Shown: positions 33,374-44,715, numbered from the stretch's first letter. The stretch: DNA of 64,000 nt from Dugong dugon (GCA_030035585.1 CM057469.1:116724650-116788649), one strand, 5' to 3'. The notes: generated by a model from the sequence alone, not told the origin. Program-made: numbers and translations.

Positions 33374-34703
33374 TTCCACTCTTTGCCCCCCAAAATTCAT
33401 ATCCTTGCCACATGTAAAACACATTCACCCCATTATATCATCTCAAAAGTCTTAAGTCAACTCTAAGTCCAAAAGACATCCTGGGGCAAAATTCCTCTTC
33501 ATATGTGAAATCTAGAATACAAATTATCTGCTTCCAAAGTACAATGGTGGAACAGGCACAAGGTAGACATTTCCATTAAAAATGGGAGAAATTGGAGGGA
33601 AAGAAGGGCTAACAGACACTAAGCAAGTCAGCAGAACACATTACATTAGCTCTCGAGGCTTGAAAATAATCCTCTGTTCTCTGAGAATATTTAGGCAATG
33701 GATCTGCTCTCCAGGCTCTGGGTATTGGCCACACTTTATGGATTCTGGGTGGAGGCCGCTCAGCCCTGGGGTATAGCTCTGCCTTCCAGGCTCACTGGGA
33801 CAGCAACTCTGCTGCCTCAGATTTGGTGGCCCCATATTCTTAGTCTGAGTAGTAACCCCACACCGTTGGCCCCAGCAGGCCCCACTCCTGCTCCTTGGGC
33901 ATGGCAGCCCTGCCCCCTCAGCTTTGGGCAACAGATCCGGCCCAATCCCACTGGCACCTGCGAAAGGTAGCCCCACACTCTGGAACTGAGTTAGTGAAGA
34001 TCTGACTCTTTGAAACCTAGGAGACTGTGGCCCCACCTTTGAAACCCCAGAGGCCATGGCTGTACCATTTGAGACCCCAGAAGTTGTGGCCTTATCCTTT
34101 GAGACTGAGGTAGCTCTTCTTCCTGTGTTCGTTGTCTCTTCAGCTTCTGCTTCTTTGTTCCTTGGCCTCTCAGCCTCTTGGGCCTCTTGAGCCACCCTGG
34201 CATCTGCCCTTCTCAGGCAAGTGTTCCAAAACTCTTTAACTCTAGCAATAAGCCCTTGGAGGAACCCCAGTCCTCCAGTAAACCTTGGCTGGAATGCACC
34301 GAGCTCTCTTGCTCCATGGGTTGGCAAGACTAGCTTCACTGATAAGTGCCCAGAGGCACCTCACTCTTCCAGAAAGCCTCCTGTACAGAGACACCTAGCT
34401 CTGTCGCTCCATGGGTTGGTTCCCAAATCATCTTGAGCTGGTCTCCTGGTTCAGCTGCTACCATTTCTGTGCTGCTGCTTCTCACCATCTGTTCTTCTTT
34501 GGTGTTATAGCTCTCCTCACTTCCTTCCTGAGTTCTAACCAGAATTGTGTTTGTTGTCCATAATTCCACCACAAGTCTCTTCAGGCAATCTAGGCTTAGC
34601 CTCCTTAAAACTCTTCCGGCCTCTACCTATTCACAGTTTCTAAACCAATTCCACATTTTAGGTATCTGTTAGAGCAGCACCCCACTCTCCTGGTACCAAA
34701 TTC
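33374..34703 (-). other. MaLR internal region and primer binding site
   Basis: Starts, on the plus strand, with ATTCCACTCTTTGCCCCCC, the antisense MaLR internal 3' end, with further matching text (CCAAAGTACAATGGTGGAAC, ATGGGAGAAATTGG). On the minus strand the sequence next to the 5' LTR reads TTTGGTACCAGGAGAG, a tRNA-Leu-like primer site similar to that of the ERVL at 3771. Confidence 0.8.
33641..34339 (-). CDS. 232-residue open frame in the MaLR internal region, function unknown
   Basis: Continuous from Met at 34339 to a stop at 33641, the longest open frame in the window. Composition is Gly, Ser, Pro, Ala, Gln and Arg-rich. A central Ala/Glu/Arg-rich charged stretch (AEAEETTNTGRRATSVSKDK) is followed by imperfect repeats with the wording SGVSN, SGVSK and RFQRV, encoded by three or so diverged repeats of about 36 bp at 34000-34110. 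I recognise no domain or enzyme motif, and no gag zinc knuckle. The G+C-rich composition favours chance openness. It may be the decayed remains of an internal MaLR reading frame or simply unselected DNA. Confidence 0.3.
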   Translation of the reverse strand: MKLVLPTHGARELGAFQPRFTGGLGFLQGLIARVKEFWNTCLRRADARVAQEAQEAERPRNKEAEAEETTNTGRRATSVSKDKATTSGVSNGTAMASGVSKVGPQSPRFQRVRSSLTQFQSVGLPFAGASGIGPDLLPKAEGAGLPCPRSRSGACWGQRCGVTTQTKNMGPPNLRQQSCCPSEPGRQSYTPGLSGLHPESIKCGQYPEPGEQIHCLNILREQRIIFKPRELM

Positions 34704-35360
34704 TGCCTTAGTTATCTAGGGCTACTATAACAAAAATACCACAAGAGGATGGCTTTAACCAAGAGAAATTTATTCTCTCACAGTTTGGGAAGTTAGAAGT
34801 CCAATTCAGGGTGCCAGCTCTAGGGGAAGTCTTTCTCTTTCTATTGGCTCTGGGGGATGGTTCTTGTCATCAGTCTTCCCCTGGTCTAGGAGTAGGAACT
34901 CCTCACTCCTGGCATGTCTTTCTTGGTGGCCTGATGTCCCTCTCCTCTCTGCTCACCTCCTCTTCCTACATCTCAAAGAGATTGAATCAAGATACAACCT
35001 AATCCTGAAATTGAGTCCTGCCTCATTAACATAACTGTCTCTAATCCTGCCTCATTAATATCATAAAACCCAATGCTGTTGAGTCGATTCTGACTCGTAG
35101 GGAACCTATAGGACAGAGTAGAAACCCTATAGGGTTTCTAAGGAGAGGATGGTGGATTCAGACTGCTGACCTTTTTGTTAGCAGCCAAGTTCTTAACCAC
35201 TGCACCACCAGGGCTCCCATCAGCATTGTAGAGGTTAGAATTTACAACACATAGGATAATCACATCAGATCACAAAATAGTGGACAATCACACAAGACTG
35301 AGAATCATGGTCTAGCCAAGTTGATGCACATTTTGGGGGGACAAAATTGAACACACAACA
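34704..35360 (-). repeat. 5' LTR of the MaLR provirus, with embedded AfroSINE
   Basis: 657 bp including the SINE at 35064-35218. Just before the SINE it has an extra repeat of the wording CTAATCCTGCCTCATTAA relative to the other LTR. Confidence 0.85.
35064..35218 (-). mobile_element. AfroSINE inside the MaLR 5' LTR
   Basis: Same orientation and LTR position as 33066-33234; flanks CATTAATATCAT and CATCAGCATTG are decayed forms of the same target words. Mutations differ between the two SINEs, indicating long independent decay. Confidence 0.93.
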
Positions 35361-36161
35361 TTTGACTACATTGTGAATTTTTTTTTTAATTCTCATTATT
35401 TGTATAAAGTCTCTTAATATACTCCAGACTCATAATTGCCAGAGCCCAATCCATACATTTCTATTAAAAATACTGTAGTGCAAGACGGCACAGACCACTA
35501 ACAACAGGCAGTGTATCAGCCATGCATTAGAGAGAATAAACTCTATGCTCAATGAATAAACCATTGCATTATCAGTCTTAATGCTAGGTTATGGATCTCA
35601 ATATTATATTTATGTGTGGTACTATCATTTTCCACCTTCTGTTGCTTGTAGCATTACTTAGCTTCTTAAGTTGCATTAAGTAACAAAGTAACAAATGTCT
35701 TAAGGTCAATGTCTTCTATAACTTTCTAACTTCATTCATTCAGGTCAATGGATATTTATAGACCATATACCTGTATATTATATTGAGAATAAATATATAA
35801 TATACTGAAAAAATATATATAATATATTCAGTACATATATATGTGCATATATATAATATATTCTGTTTCTCTGGAAAATCCTAACTAATACAAGATCTTA
35901 CACATCCTGATGTTCATCTGTCCACTCATACTCTAAGCTCCATCTCCTGTGTCTTCTCATCCACTTCTTGCCATCTCTTTGCCTTGTCTCCAAAGCTCCA
36001 TAACTCTTTGCTTGGTTTCACTCAAAACAAAGTCAGCTTTTTATTTTTAAAGGCAGTAGCAACCCAAAGCCACTACTGTTAATTATTAATAAAGTGTTGC
36101 TGCATGAAGGGTAATTACAGATTAGAACAGTTGCATATTGGACATCATTAGTCCAAAAACC
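35361..36161. other. Single-copy DNA and a TA-rich tract with an LTR-like end
   Basis: TA-rich sequence at 35757-35862 is followed by CTGTTTCTCTGGAAAATCCT and AACTAATACAAG, an ERVL-type LTR terminus; the rest of that LTR was not recognised. Confidence 0.4.
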
Positions 36162-36170
36162 CATCAGCCA

Positions 36171-37986
36171 GGAACAAGAAAAGGATGCCCTTTATCTCCA
36201 CTCCTATTTAACATTGTGCTGGTAGTCCTAGCTAGAGCAATAAGGCAAGAAAAAGAAATAAAGGGCATCCAAATTGGTAATGAAGAAGTTAAACTGTCCC
36301 CGTTTGTGGATGATATGATACTATACACGGAAAACACTGAAGACTCCATGAGAAAACTACTGGAACTAATAGAAAGATTCAGCGTAGTAGCAGGATACAA
36401 GATAAACATATAAAAATCAGTTGGATTCCTATACACCAATAAAGAGAACTATGAAAAAGAAATCAGGAAGACAATACCATTTATAATAGCCCCTAAAAAG
36501 ATAAAATACTTAGGAATAAATCTAATCAGGGATGTAAAAGACCTATACAAAGAAAACTACAAAACACTACTTCAAGAAACCCAAAGGAATCTATATAAAT
36601 GGAAAAGCATACCATGCTCATGGATAGGTAGACTCAACATTGTGAAAATGACAATTCTACCCAAAGCAATTTCCAAATACAGTGCAATCCTGATCCAAAT
36701 ACCAACAACATTATTCAAAGAGATGGAAAAACTATTCATTAACTTTATATGGAAAGGGAAGAAGCCCTGGATAAGTAAAGCACGATTGAAGAAGAAGAAT
36801 AAAGTAGGAGGACTCACACTACCTGACCTCAGAACCTAACATACAGCTACAGTAGTCCAAACAGTCTGCAACTGGTACAGTGACAGATACATTGACCAAT
36901 GGAACAGAATTGAGAACCCAGATGTAAAGCCATCCACCTATGGTCACCTGATCTTTGACAAGGGCTCAAGATCCATCAAATGGGAAAAAGACAGTCTTTT
37001 TAACAAATGGTGCTGGCAAAACTGAAAAAAAAATGAAACAGGACCCATACCTCACACCATACACAAAAACTAATTCAAAATGGATCAAAGACCTAAATAT
37101 AAAGCCAAAAACTATAAAGTTCATAGAAGAAAAAATAGGATCAACACTAGAGGCCCTAATGCACGGCATTAACAGGTTACAAACCATAACCAACAACACA
37201 CGAACTCCAGAAGATAAGCTAGACAACCGGGATCTTCTAAAAATTAAGCACTTATACTCATCAAAAGACTTCACCAAAAGAGTAAAAAGAGAAGCTACAG
37301 ACTGAGAAAAAGTTTTTGGACACTACAAGTCAGACAAAGTTCTAATCTCTAAAATCTACAAGAAAACCTGACACCACTACAACAAAAAGATAAGTACTCC
37401 AATTAAAAAATGGGCAAAGGAAATGAACAGACACTTCACCAAAGAAGACATTCAAGTGGCCAACAGATACATGAGGAAATGCTTGCGATGACTAGCCATC
37501 AGAGAAATGCAAATTAAAACCAGAATGAAATATCATCTCACCCCGGCATTACTGGCACGAAACAAGAAAACTGGAACTAACAAGTGTTGGAGAGGCTGTG
37601 GGGAGGTCAGAACTCTGATGCACTGCTGGTGGGAATGCATAATGATACAACAATTTTGGAAAATGATATGGCGCTTCCTTAGAAAGCTAGAAATAGAAAT
37701 ACTTTACGTTCCAGCAATCCCACTCTTAGAAATATATCCAAGAGAATTAAGAGCCTTCACAGGAATAGACATATGCACACCCATGTTCATTGCAGCGTTG
37801 TTCACAATAGCAAAAAGATGGAAACAACCTAGATGCCCATCAACAGATGAATGGATAAACAAACTATGGTACATACACACAGTGGAGTATTATGCAATGA
37901 TAAAGAACAATGATGAATCTGTGAAGCATCTCATAACATGGATGAAACTGAAGGACATTACGCCGAGTAAAATAAGTAAATCATAA
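36171..37986 (+). pseudogene. L1 ORF2 C-terminal two-thirds, broken
   Basis: Starts inside the reverse transcriptase just before the CPLSPLLFN motif. The catalytic box reads FVDDM (36303-36314), so the usual Ala is Val but both Asp remain. Frame breaks occur at 36413, 36839 and 37305. The last segment (37507-37986, 159 residues) contains the intact knuckle CWRGCGEV...HCWWEC (C-x3-C-x7-H-x4-C) and the C-terminus [18 protein letters not shown]. The truncation alone rules out autonomous activity. Confidence 0.9.
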
Positions 37987-38955
37987 AAGGACAAATATTG
38001 TATGAGACCTCTACTGTAAAAACTCATGAAAAAGTTTACACACAAAAAGAGACAATCTTTGTTGGTTGCGAGGGATCGGGGGGAACTAAATAGACAACAG
38101 ACAAGTGGTAACTTTGGTGAAGGGTATGACAGTACACAATACTGGGGAAGCCAGCACAACTTGTATAAGGAAAAGTCATGGAAGCTCCATAGACACATCC
38201 TAACTCCCTGAGGGACTGAATTGCTGGGCAGAGGGCTGTGGGGACCATGGTCTTGAGGAACATCTAGCTCAATTGGCATAACACAGTTTATAAAGACAAT
38301 GTTCTACATTCTACCTCGGTCGGTGGTGTCTGGGGTCTTAAAAGCCTGTGAGCAGCCATCTAAGATACTCCACTGGTCTCACCCCTTTGGGAGCAAGGGA
38401 GAACGAAGAAAACAAGATACAAGGAAAAAATTAGTCCAAAGTACTAATGGACCACAACTACCACGGCCTCCACCAGACTCAGTCCAGTACAACTAAATGG
38501 AGCCCGGGTACCACCACTGACTGTTCAGACGGGGATCACAACAGAGGGTCCCAGACAGAGCTGGAGAAAAACGTGGAATAAAACTCTAACTCACAAAAAA
38601 AGACCAGATTTACTGGCCTGCCAGAGACTGGAGAAACCCCGAGAGTATGGCCCCCAGACACCCTTTTAGCTCAGTAATGAAGTCACTCCCGAGGTTCACT
38701 GTTCAGCCAAAGATTAGACAGCCCCATAAAACAGAATGAGACTAATGGGGCACAACAGTCCAGGGACAAGGACCAGAAGGCAGGAGGGGACAAGAAAGCT
38801 GGTAATAGGGAACCCAAGGTTGAGAAGGGACAGTGTTGACATGTCGTGGGGTTGTTAACCATTGTCATAAAACAATGTGTACTGTTCAGTAAGAAACTTT
38901 TTGTTCTGTAAACCTTTGTCTAAGGTACAATAAAATAAATAAATAAATAAAAATT
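37987..38955 (+). other. L1 3' UTR (lineage B)
   Basis: Similar to 60165-60730: GACCACAACTACCACGGCCT, CCTCCACCAGACTCAGTCC and GAACCCAAGGTTGAGAAGGG. It differs strongly from the first L1 in this part. AATAAA motifs lie at the end. Confidence 0.85.
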
Positions 38956-39301
38956 CATCAGCCACATCCTGCAACTTATTCTAAGACCTCACCTTTGTGG
39001 GGACACTCTTCCTCAAAATTTGTGAAAGCTTTTAGATGTATTTGTTTTTAATTGGACTTAAGATCCACTTAAGGTAGGTCTTCCTATTCGGTCCTCAAAT
39101 TACCAAAGTTCATTTCGTATTAAGTCAACCATTTCTGTATTTTATTATGTAAAGAAGTTTAACTCCTTTTGTATTCCTTGACCAAAAAGTTCACTAAATT
39201 CCTTTTTCAATCATAGTGTAATCTTCTTCCTCATAGAAATTCTGTATTTTCCTTAGAATATGAAAATGGCAGCAGTTAACTGATTTCATTGTTTTAAATG
39301 G

Positions 39302-39784
39302 TATGATGGTTAATTTTATGTGTCAACTTGGCTAGGCTATGGTTCCCAGTTGTTTGGCCAAACACTAGCCTGGTCGCTATGCTGTCACAGAATAGTTACA
39401 TGAGCTGTTATGGAGTAATTAGATGCAATTAAATCAGTTGACAGATTACCTCCTATAATATAATCTAATTAAATCAATCAATCAGTTGAGGTCATGCGCA
39501 TATAGGGTAGATCCTAAATCTAATAACTTCTGATTTATAAAACGACCATAGTAGACACAGAGACATACACATAGGGGAAGACAGATGATACATGAGGATT
39601 GTCTACAAACCAAAGAATGCTAAGGAATGAAAGAATTCCCAAGCCAATCACAAGAAAGGAATTAACATGGCTGGGACCCTGATATGAAGTTTTAGCCTCC
39701 AGAACTATGAGAAAATAAATTTCTGTTCTTAAAAGCCACCCACTTTTGATATTTCTTTTACAACAGCCCTAGATAACTAAGACA
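39302..39784 (+). repeat. Solo ERVL/MaLR-type LTR
   Basis: Begins GATGGTTAATTTTATGTGTC and ends CCCTAGATAACTAAGACA, with AATAAATTTCTGTTC near the 3' end. Related in its 5' half to the LTR at 18614. No clear duplication was found. Confidence 0.7.
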
Positions 39785-40586
39785 AATAATAATGTTTCGT
39801 TTCTGCTATGTGTCCAGTGTAATACTTTTATGCTCTAGATACCTTTGTGGTCTTTTCTTCTTTGCTTCATGCTGGGAACAAACATAAGAAGGCAGGAGTG
39901 AGCAGAAAGTAAACTGGAACATCTATTAATCACTGGGGACAAAAAGTGCTTACCAGGGTGAAGAGGACACTCATAGATAAAGTTCACATCAGGATAGTTC
40001 TGCCCTGGGGCTGCAAAATAAGAAGTGCAAGTAGAGATGCATAGATTCATTTGAAAAATACCCAAAATGAGAAAGCAAAATGCAGAAAAAGAGCCTAGCC
40101 TTGGACAAGTGGAGTTTACAGACACTGTGGAAAGCAGACCCCAGCATGATACCCAGCACGCCCCCCACCTCATGGAAATAACAGCCATGTGGGGTATTGA
40201 TAAAGACAGATACCCAATAGACCTGTTTGTAAGATGGCCCAGTAGTTGTACATCCACAGGAATGACCATCACATACCAACAGTGCCCAATAAACATAACA
40301 CTAATCCTTATGTATGGCGGTGAAAAAGACTATCTCCAAGTCTGTTAGTGGAGTGTGCATAAATGACAGATCTGATCTGTTATACGTTCTAGAGAGAAGT
40401 AAGGCCACTTGCAGAGGGTACCATGCTCCCATTAAATAGCTTGAGAGGACTTGGACAAGGACAGACTCTGGTAAACACAATCCTTGCGATATTGCTTCCA
40501 ACCTCAAGAGTCTATTTCAGACTCTTTTCATTTAGTCACCTCTAACTTCCCTTGTTTATTATTCTTACCCACAATAGACTCTCAAG
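39785..40586. other. Apparently single-copy DNA
   Basis: Open frames overlap on both strands (153 residues minus at 39835-40296; 93 plus at 40067-40348) without domain content or codon-use signal; nothing supports a gene. Confidence 0.4.
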
Positions 40587-41113
40587 ATGAGTGTCATGGA
40601 TTGAATCGTGTCCCCCAAAAATGTGTGTCAACTTGACTAGGCCATGATTCCCAGTATTATGCAGTTGTCCACCATTTTGTCATCTGATGTGATTTTCCTA
40701 TGTACTGTAAATGCTACTTCTATGATGTTAATGACGTGGGATTGGTGGCAGTTATGTTAATTAAGCAAGACTAGATCTAGGAGATTAGGTTATGTCATAA
40801 ATCAATCTCTTTCCAGATATGAAAGAGAGAAGTGAGCAGAGAGACAGTGGGGACCTCATACCACCAACAAACAAGATCTGAGAGTGAGTGTGTCCTTTGG
40901 ACCTCAGGCCTGAGCTGAGAAGCTCCTAGATTAGGGGAAGATTCATGATAAGGACCTTCTCCCAGAGTTGACAGAAGGAGAAAGCCTTCCCCTGGAACTG
41001 GCATCCTGAATTCAGACTTAGCCTCCTAGACCGTGAGAGAATAAATCTGTTAGTTAACACCATCCACTTGTGGTATTTCTGTTATAGCAGCACTAGATAA
41101 CTAAGACAATGAG
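40587..41113 (+). repeat. Solo MaLR LTR with perfect target duplication
   Basis: LTR 40592-41108 from TGTCATGGATTGAATCG to GATAACTAAGACA, flanked by ATGAG on both sides (40587-40591, 41109-41113). It aligns with the provirus LTRs but has no SINE at the homologous site (around TATGATGTTAATGACG). Confidence 0.88.
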
Positions 41114-41279
41114 CAACTAGTCAATTCCTCAAGTTATCCATTTTAAGACAGCAAAGAATGCTTTGTTTTCTATACCGTCTAAGTAAAGTTGAAAAAAAAG
41201 GGGGGGTATACATATTTTTTAGTATTTCAAGCAAAAAACAATGTAGGATCATGGATGTTTTTTAATCTGGAAATTTGCT

Positions 41280-41495
41280 GCACAGCCTGGTTTCTCCACA
41301 TTCTAGATCTGTGACCACTGCAAAGTAACTCTCTAAACCTCAGTTTCCTCATCTGGAAAATGGGGATAGCAACAGTATCTAACTTGCATTCTTGTTGAAA
41401 TTAAGTTAGATAACATGTATAAACTTGTAACCAGTTCAGTTCTGAGATATAGTCTGTAGTCAATAAATATTAGCAATTATCATCATCATCATTAT
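41280..41495 (+). mobile_element. MIR SINE
   Basis: CCTCAGTTTCCTCATCTGG, AAAATGGGGATAGCAACAG and GTCAATAAATATTAGCAATT match MIR closely. Confidence 0.85.
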
Positions 41496-42114
41496 AATAT
41501 TATGACTTTTGAAACTTTCATTTAATTTAGCTAGTCATCCTTGGTCTTTCCCAGTGAACTCCTCGAAATCGTAATTCTCTCTGCAATGACACTAAGGACT
41601 CCAAATTAAACAGAATAATAAAATGCTCATTGTGGATGAAACTACCATTGTAAAACCAAAGGATATAAGGAAACTGTGAAGGTGCATTTTATGTGTAGAA
41701 AACACGCAGACTTAAATTGAACAATGGTTTTCAAGTAAAACTCCAAGGGTGAATGTGGCTTTATATTCTAGAAGAGAACATGAAAAACATAATTAATGAT
41801 ATTCCAGTAATAAAGTTGGACTAGTAAAATGAAAATTTAGCATATAATAAAGTTCAATAAAACTAGCATTAAAATGAACATCTTATAATCATATTTGTGT
41901 GACTTAAGAGTACACATCTATTTAGAAAGCCAATTATTCTGTTTCTGTAAATTATTATTTAATATCTTTAAGAATGTTAATATTTGTTAAAGGCTTTAAA
42001 CCATTTTTTGTTTTTTTTTTTAATTGAGGTTTCTTTTTTTATAAACCATTTTTCTCAGACACAAATATGAGAAGAAAATCCGGTTTTGCCCCAAAATAAT
42101 ACTAATAATAAAAT
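41496..42114. other. Apparently single-copy DNA
   Basis: AT-rich, no recognised repeat or gene. Confidence 0.4.
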
Positions 42115-42240
42115 AAAATAGAAGTGTGGGGAGGTCAAATGACATGTGCAGGATCACAGAGCTTGAGCGAGGCAAAAATTTCAGACTCTAAGGCTAGGAC
42201 ATTATTAGCCCATGTCTTAATCCTATAAGTCACGGTTTCT
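42115..42240 (-). mobile_element. MIR fragment, antisense
   Basis: GGAGGTCAAATGACATGTGC and GGATCACAGAGCTTGAGCGA resemble the antisense MIR core. Confidence 0.6.
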
Positions 42241-42654
42241 GTCTCTCTGAGCGATGATGATTTAAACTACTCCAAAAGGGCTATAACTCAGCTAGGCTGT
42301 CCAAATGTTCTTGCTTCAAAGACCCAGGGGACAAAAGGATAATAATTTTTTTTGAAATTGAAATACATCACACATGAGGGCTTCTTATCGTCGTCCAATC
42401 ATTCACAAGCTCTCATTTTTCTAGGGTAGGTAATTTTAGCTGGAGAAATCCAGGACATTCTGTCATGAGAAAATGTGTTATTATACCTAGTGGGGCTGGC
42501 CTTAAGAGCAAGCAGAATTAGCTGACTGTTGGTTTAAGGTGAAGACAGCATCTTCAAAAACCAAAAAAAAAAAAAAGGCTCAACAAACAAAGCAACAACA
42601 AAAACATCTATCATTTCACCATAAGAAATTCATTTTTGTGGTTTTAAAAATCTG

Positions 42655-42845
42655 TGGTCATACTGAGAGTCAGTTATACACCAAATACTCTGCTATATCT
42701 TTTACATATGTTATCTCACTTAACCCGTACATTTATGTAAAGAAAATATTTTCACTGCAATTTTGTATATAGAGAAAATGAGGCATGGTGAGGTTATTAG
42801 GTTTTCCCAAGGCCATAAAAATCCCCTAACACTGAAATGCCTGTG
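42655..42845 (-). mobile_element. MIR fragment, antisense
   Basis: TTATCTCACTTAACCCGTAC, AGAAAATGAGGCATGGTGAG and TTTTCCCAAGGCCA follow the antisense MIR order. Confidence 0.65.
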
Positions 42846-43374
42846 GAAGTTATTATTCATTCTCAGGTAATTCCTTAATTATGCCCATGGTAGTTCCCAA
42901 AATTCAAAGAAAGACTGGCATGTTCTAGGCAGGAAAGCCTATAAAGAAATTACTGCCTTACAGACTTGGTTATTCTGTACATGATATTTTATGCAGCTGC
43001 TTTGACATATTAAAATGGTAAGGTAAAATGGTTATTATAGTGTTATCAATCATTTATGTGAAAGTTTCATTGTTTGTACCTCTGTGAAAAAAAGCCAAGC
43101 CTTGCTGGAAGAATGAGGTTGTTCTCAGTACTAATCACTAAGGGCATAGCTTGCCCTCAGACGAGAAACTGAAATTATGAAGAAGGTCCTACACAGGCAG
43201 GAGAGAGTACTGATGCTCTTTTGGGCTTGTATTTGAGAAGCTGAGTTGATATATGTCATCTCTCTCTTGGTGGGCTAGAAGTCATACCCAGCATTTCATT
43301 CTAATACAATTTATTGAACCCATACAGATAAAAGCTGTTATCTTATTTAATATTACAATAACCTCAACTACTCT
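42846..43374. other. Apparently single-copy DNA
   Basis: Nothing firm; 43295-43370 may be a weak antisense MIR end. Confidence 0.35.
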
Positions 43375-43790
43375 ATTAGTCAGCATAATCTAGGTAACAC
43401 TGAGGTAGCAAAAGAACCCAAATGTTGTGGCATACAAAAACAAAGGTTTATTTTTGGCTCATGCTGTAGATCCAGTGCAGATGAGCTGTGGTTCTGGTCC
43501 ACATTATCGTCATTCCAGAATCTAGATTGAAAGAGCACCTTCTAACTGGAACATTACAGAGGGGAAAAGAGACATGAGAAACTACGGGTTGGTTCTGCTC
43601 AGACACAACATGCATTGCTTTTGTCCAAGTAACAGTAGTCAATTAAATCACATGTTCACTCCTAAGTACAGTACGGTGGAGAAGTATAATCCTCCTGCAG
43701 GGAAGGACGAGGTGGGAGGTGGGGGGAGAAGTAATACATAGTGAACTGCAAGGAATACAACCTACAGTCCACAACATATTTAGTTCTCTG
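43375..43790 (-). repeat. Interspersed repeat, possibly an old LTR, antisense
   Basis: The plus strand reads GGTTTATTTTTGGCTCATGC, CTGTGGTTCTGGTCCACATT and GTATAATCCTCCTGCAGGGA, which I recognise as widespread mammalian repeat text but cannot place in a family with confidence. Confidence 0.45.
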
Positions 43791-44049
43791 TCCCTTCCAC
43801 ATGTAGAACACACGTCTCTCGCTAAGGGAGACAACTCAAAGAGTCCCGTTCTGTCGCTGCTTCTACAGCTCAGAATGTCAAGACGACACACGTTTTTCTC
43901 AGTGTAGGTCTGTAAGTTGCCCCTGTAGGGAAGACAAAGATGAGTTATCTTTCCTCATATACCCAGTATGGAAAAAATACAATGGGGTAACAGAGAGAGA
44001 ACAACTGAGATAAGATTATCCTATAAAAGGTGAAAAGTATGAGGCACAT

Positions 44050-44250
44050 AAAAACCAAAAACCACGCCCATTGCCGTCAAGTTGATTCCAACTCACAGTG
44101 ACCCTGTAGGACAGAGCAGAACTGCCCCATAGGGTTTCCAAGGCTATAAATTTTTACACAAGCAGACTGCCACATCTTTCTCCTGTGGAGTAGTTGGTGG
44201 GTTTGAACTGCCAATCTTTCAGTTAGCAGCCACTGCATCACCAGGGCTCC
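44050..44250 (-). mobile_element. AfroSINE, intermediate type
   Basis: Contains the internal block GCAGACTGCCACATCTTTCT specific to the intermediate type. Flanks GAGGCACATA and AAGGCACGTA suggest the target duplication. Confidence 0.92.
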
Positions 44251-44559
44251 ATGTAAGGCACGTAGGTCGATAGCAGTCTTAAAATCCCACTAGGAAAATA
44301 TTATGAGACCCTTTAAAATGTAGATTGCGAATGTTCTTAATTAATACAAGGTCCATACTCCATGTATTAGAATTTTTATTTTTAACAGTAGCCCCCAACT
44401 GCTGATAGAAATTTCTTTATCAGTTAGCATAGGCTGAATTTTGCTCTGGTAATAAATACTTCCAAATCTCCAAAGGTGTATTATATCAATGAATGTGGAA
44501 TAGAATGCCAAATGGAATACTTGGAAACAAGAATCTGATCTACCACGACTAAAATATAG

Positions 44560-44715
44560 TAGACATCGTTATCATGACCACTTAATGGCTAAGAACAGGG
44601 TGGCTCAAAAAAGTTAACTGCCTCGCTCGAGGTTAGATAGCAAGAACCAGGATTCCAACCCAAGTCTGATTCCAAAATCCATGTTCATCTGCTAGATAAT
44701 GCTTCAGCCTTCAAC
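44560..44715 (-). mobile_element. MIR SINE, antisense
   Basis: AAGAACCAGGATTCCAACCC, AAGTCTGATTCCAAAATCC and CTGCTAGATAATGCTTC match the antisense MIR head region. Confidence 0.75.

Larger units (their letters stand above)
32715..35360 (-). mobile_element. MaLR (ERVL-MaLR) provirus, non-autonomous
   Basis: On the minus strand: 5' LTR (34704-35360), primer binding site, about 1.33 kb internal region, 3' LTR (32715-33373). The LTRs resemble MST/MLT-type MaLR LTRs, with a 5' start near TGTTATGGATTGAATTG and a 3' end with GTGGTATTTCTGTTATAG. The internal region has no gag, pol or env similarity, as expected for MaLR elements, which are thought to be mobilised by ERVL proteins. Both LTRs contain an AfroSINE at the same site. 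No matching 5-bp duplication was found at the outer ends (AAAGA and TTTGA). Confidence 0.85.
36162..38964 (+). mobile_element. 5'-truncated L1 (lineage B) with target duplications
   Basis: L1 sequence from GGAACAAGAAAAGGATG (36171) to an A-rich (AAAT) tail ending about 38955. The duplication CATCAGCCA is perfect at 36162-36170 and 38956-38964, with A-rich sequence before it on both sides. Retains the RT palm, C-terminal Cys motif and about 970 bp of 3' UTR. Confidence 0.93.

Noticed and set aside
39835-40348. Overlapping 153-, 96- and 93-residue frames on both strands
   Set aside because: Three frames open over the same DNA argue for base-composition chance; no domain or start context supports any of them.
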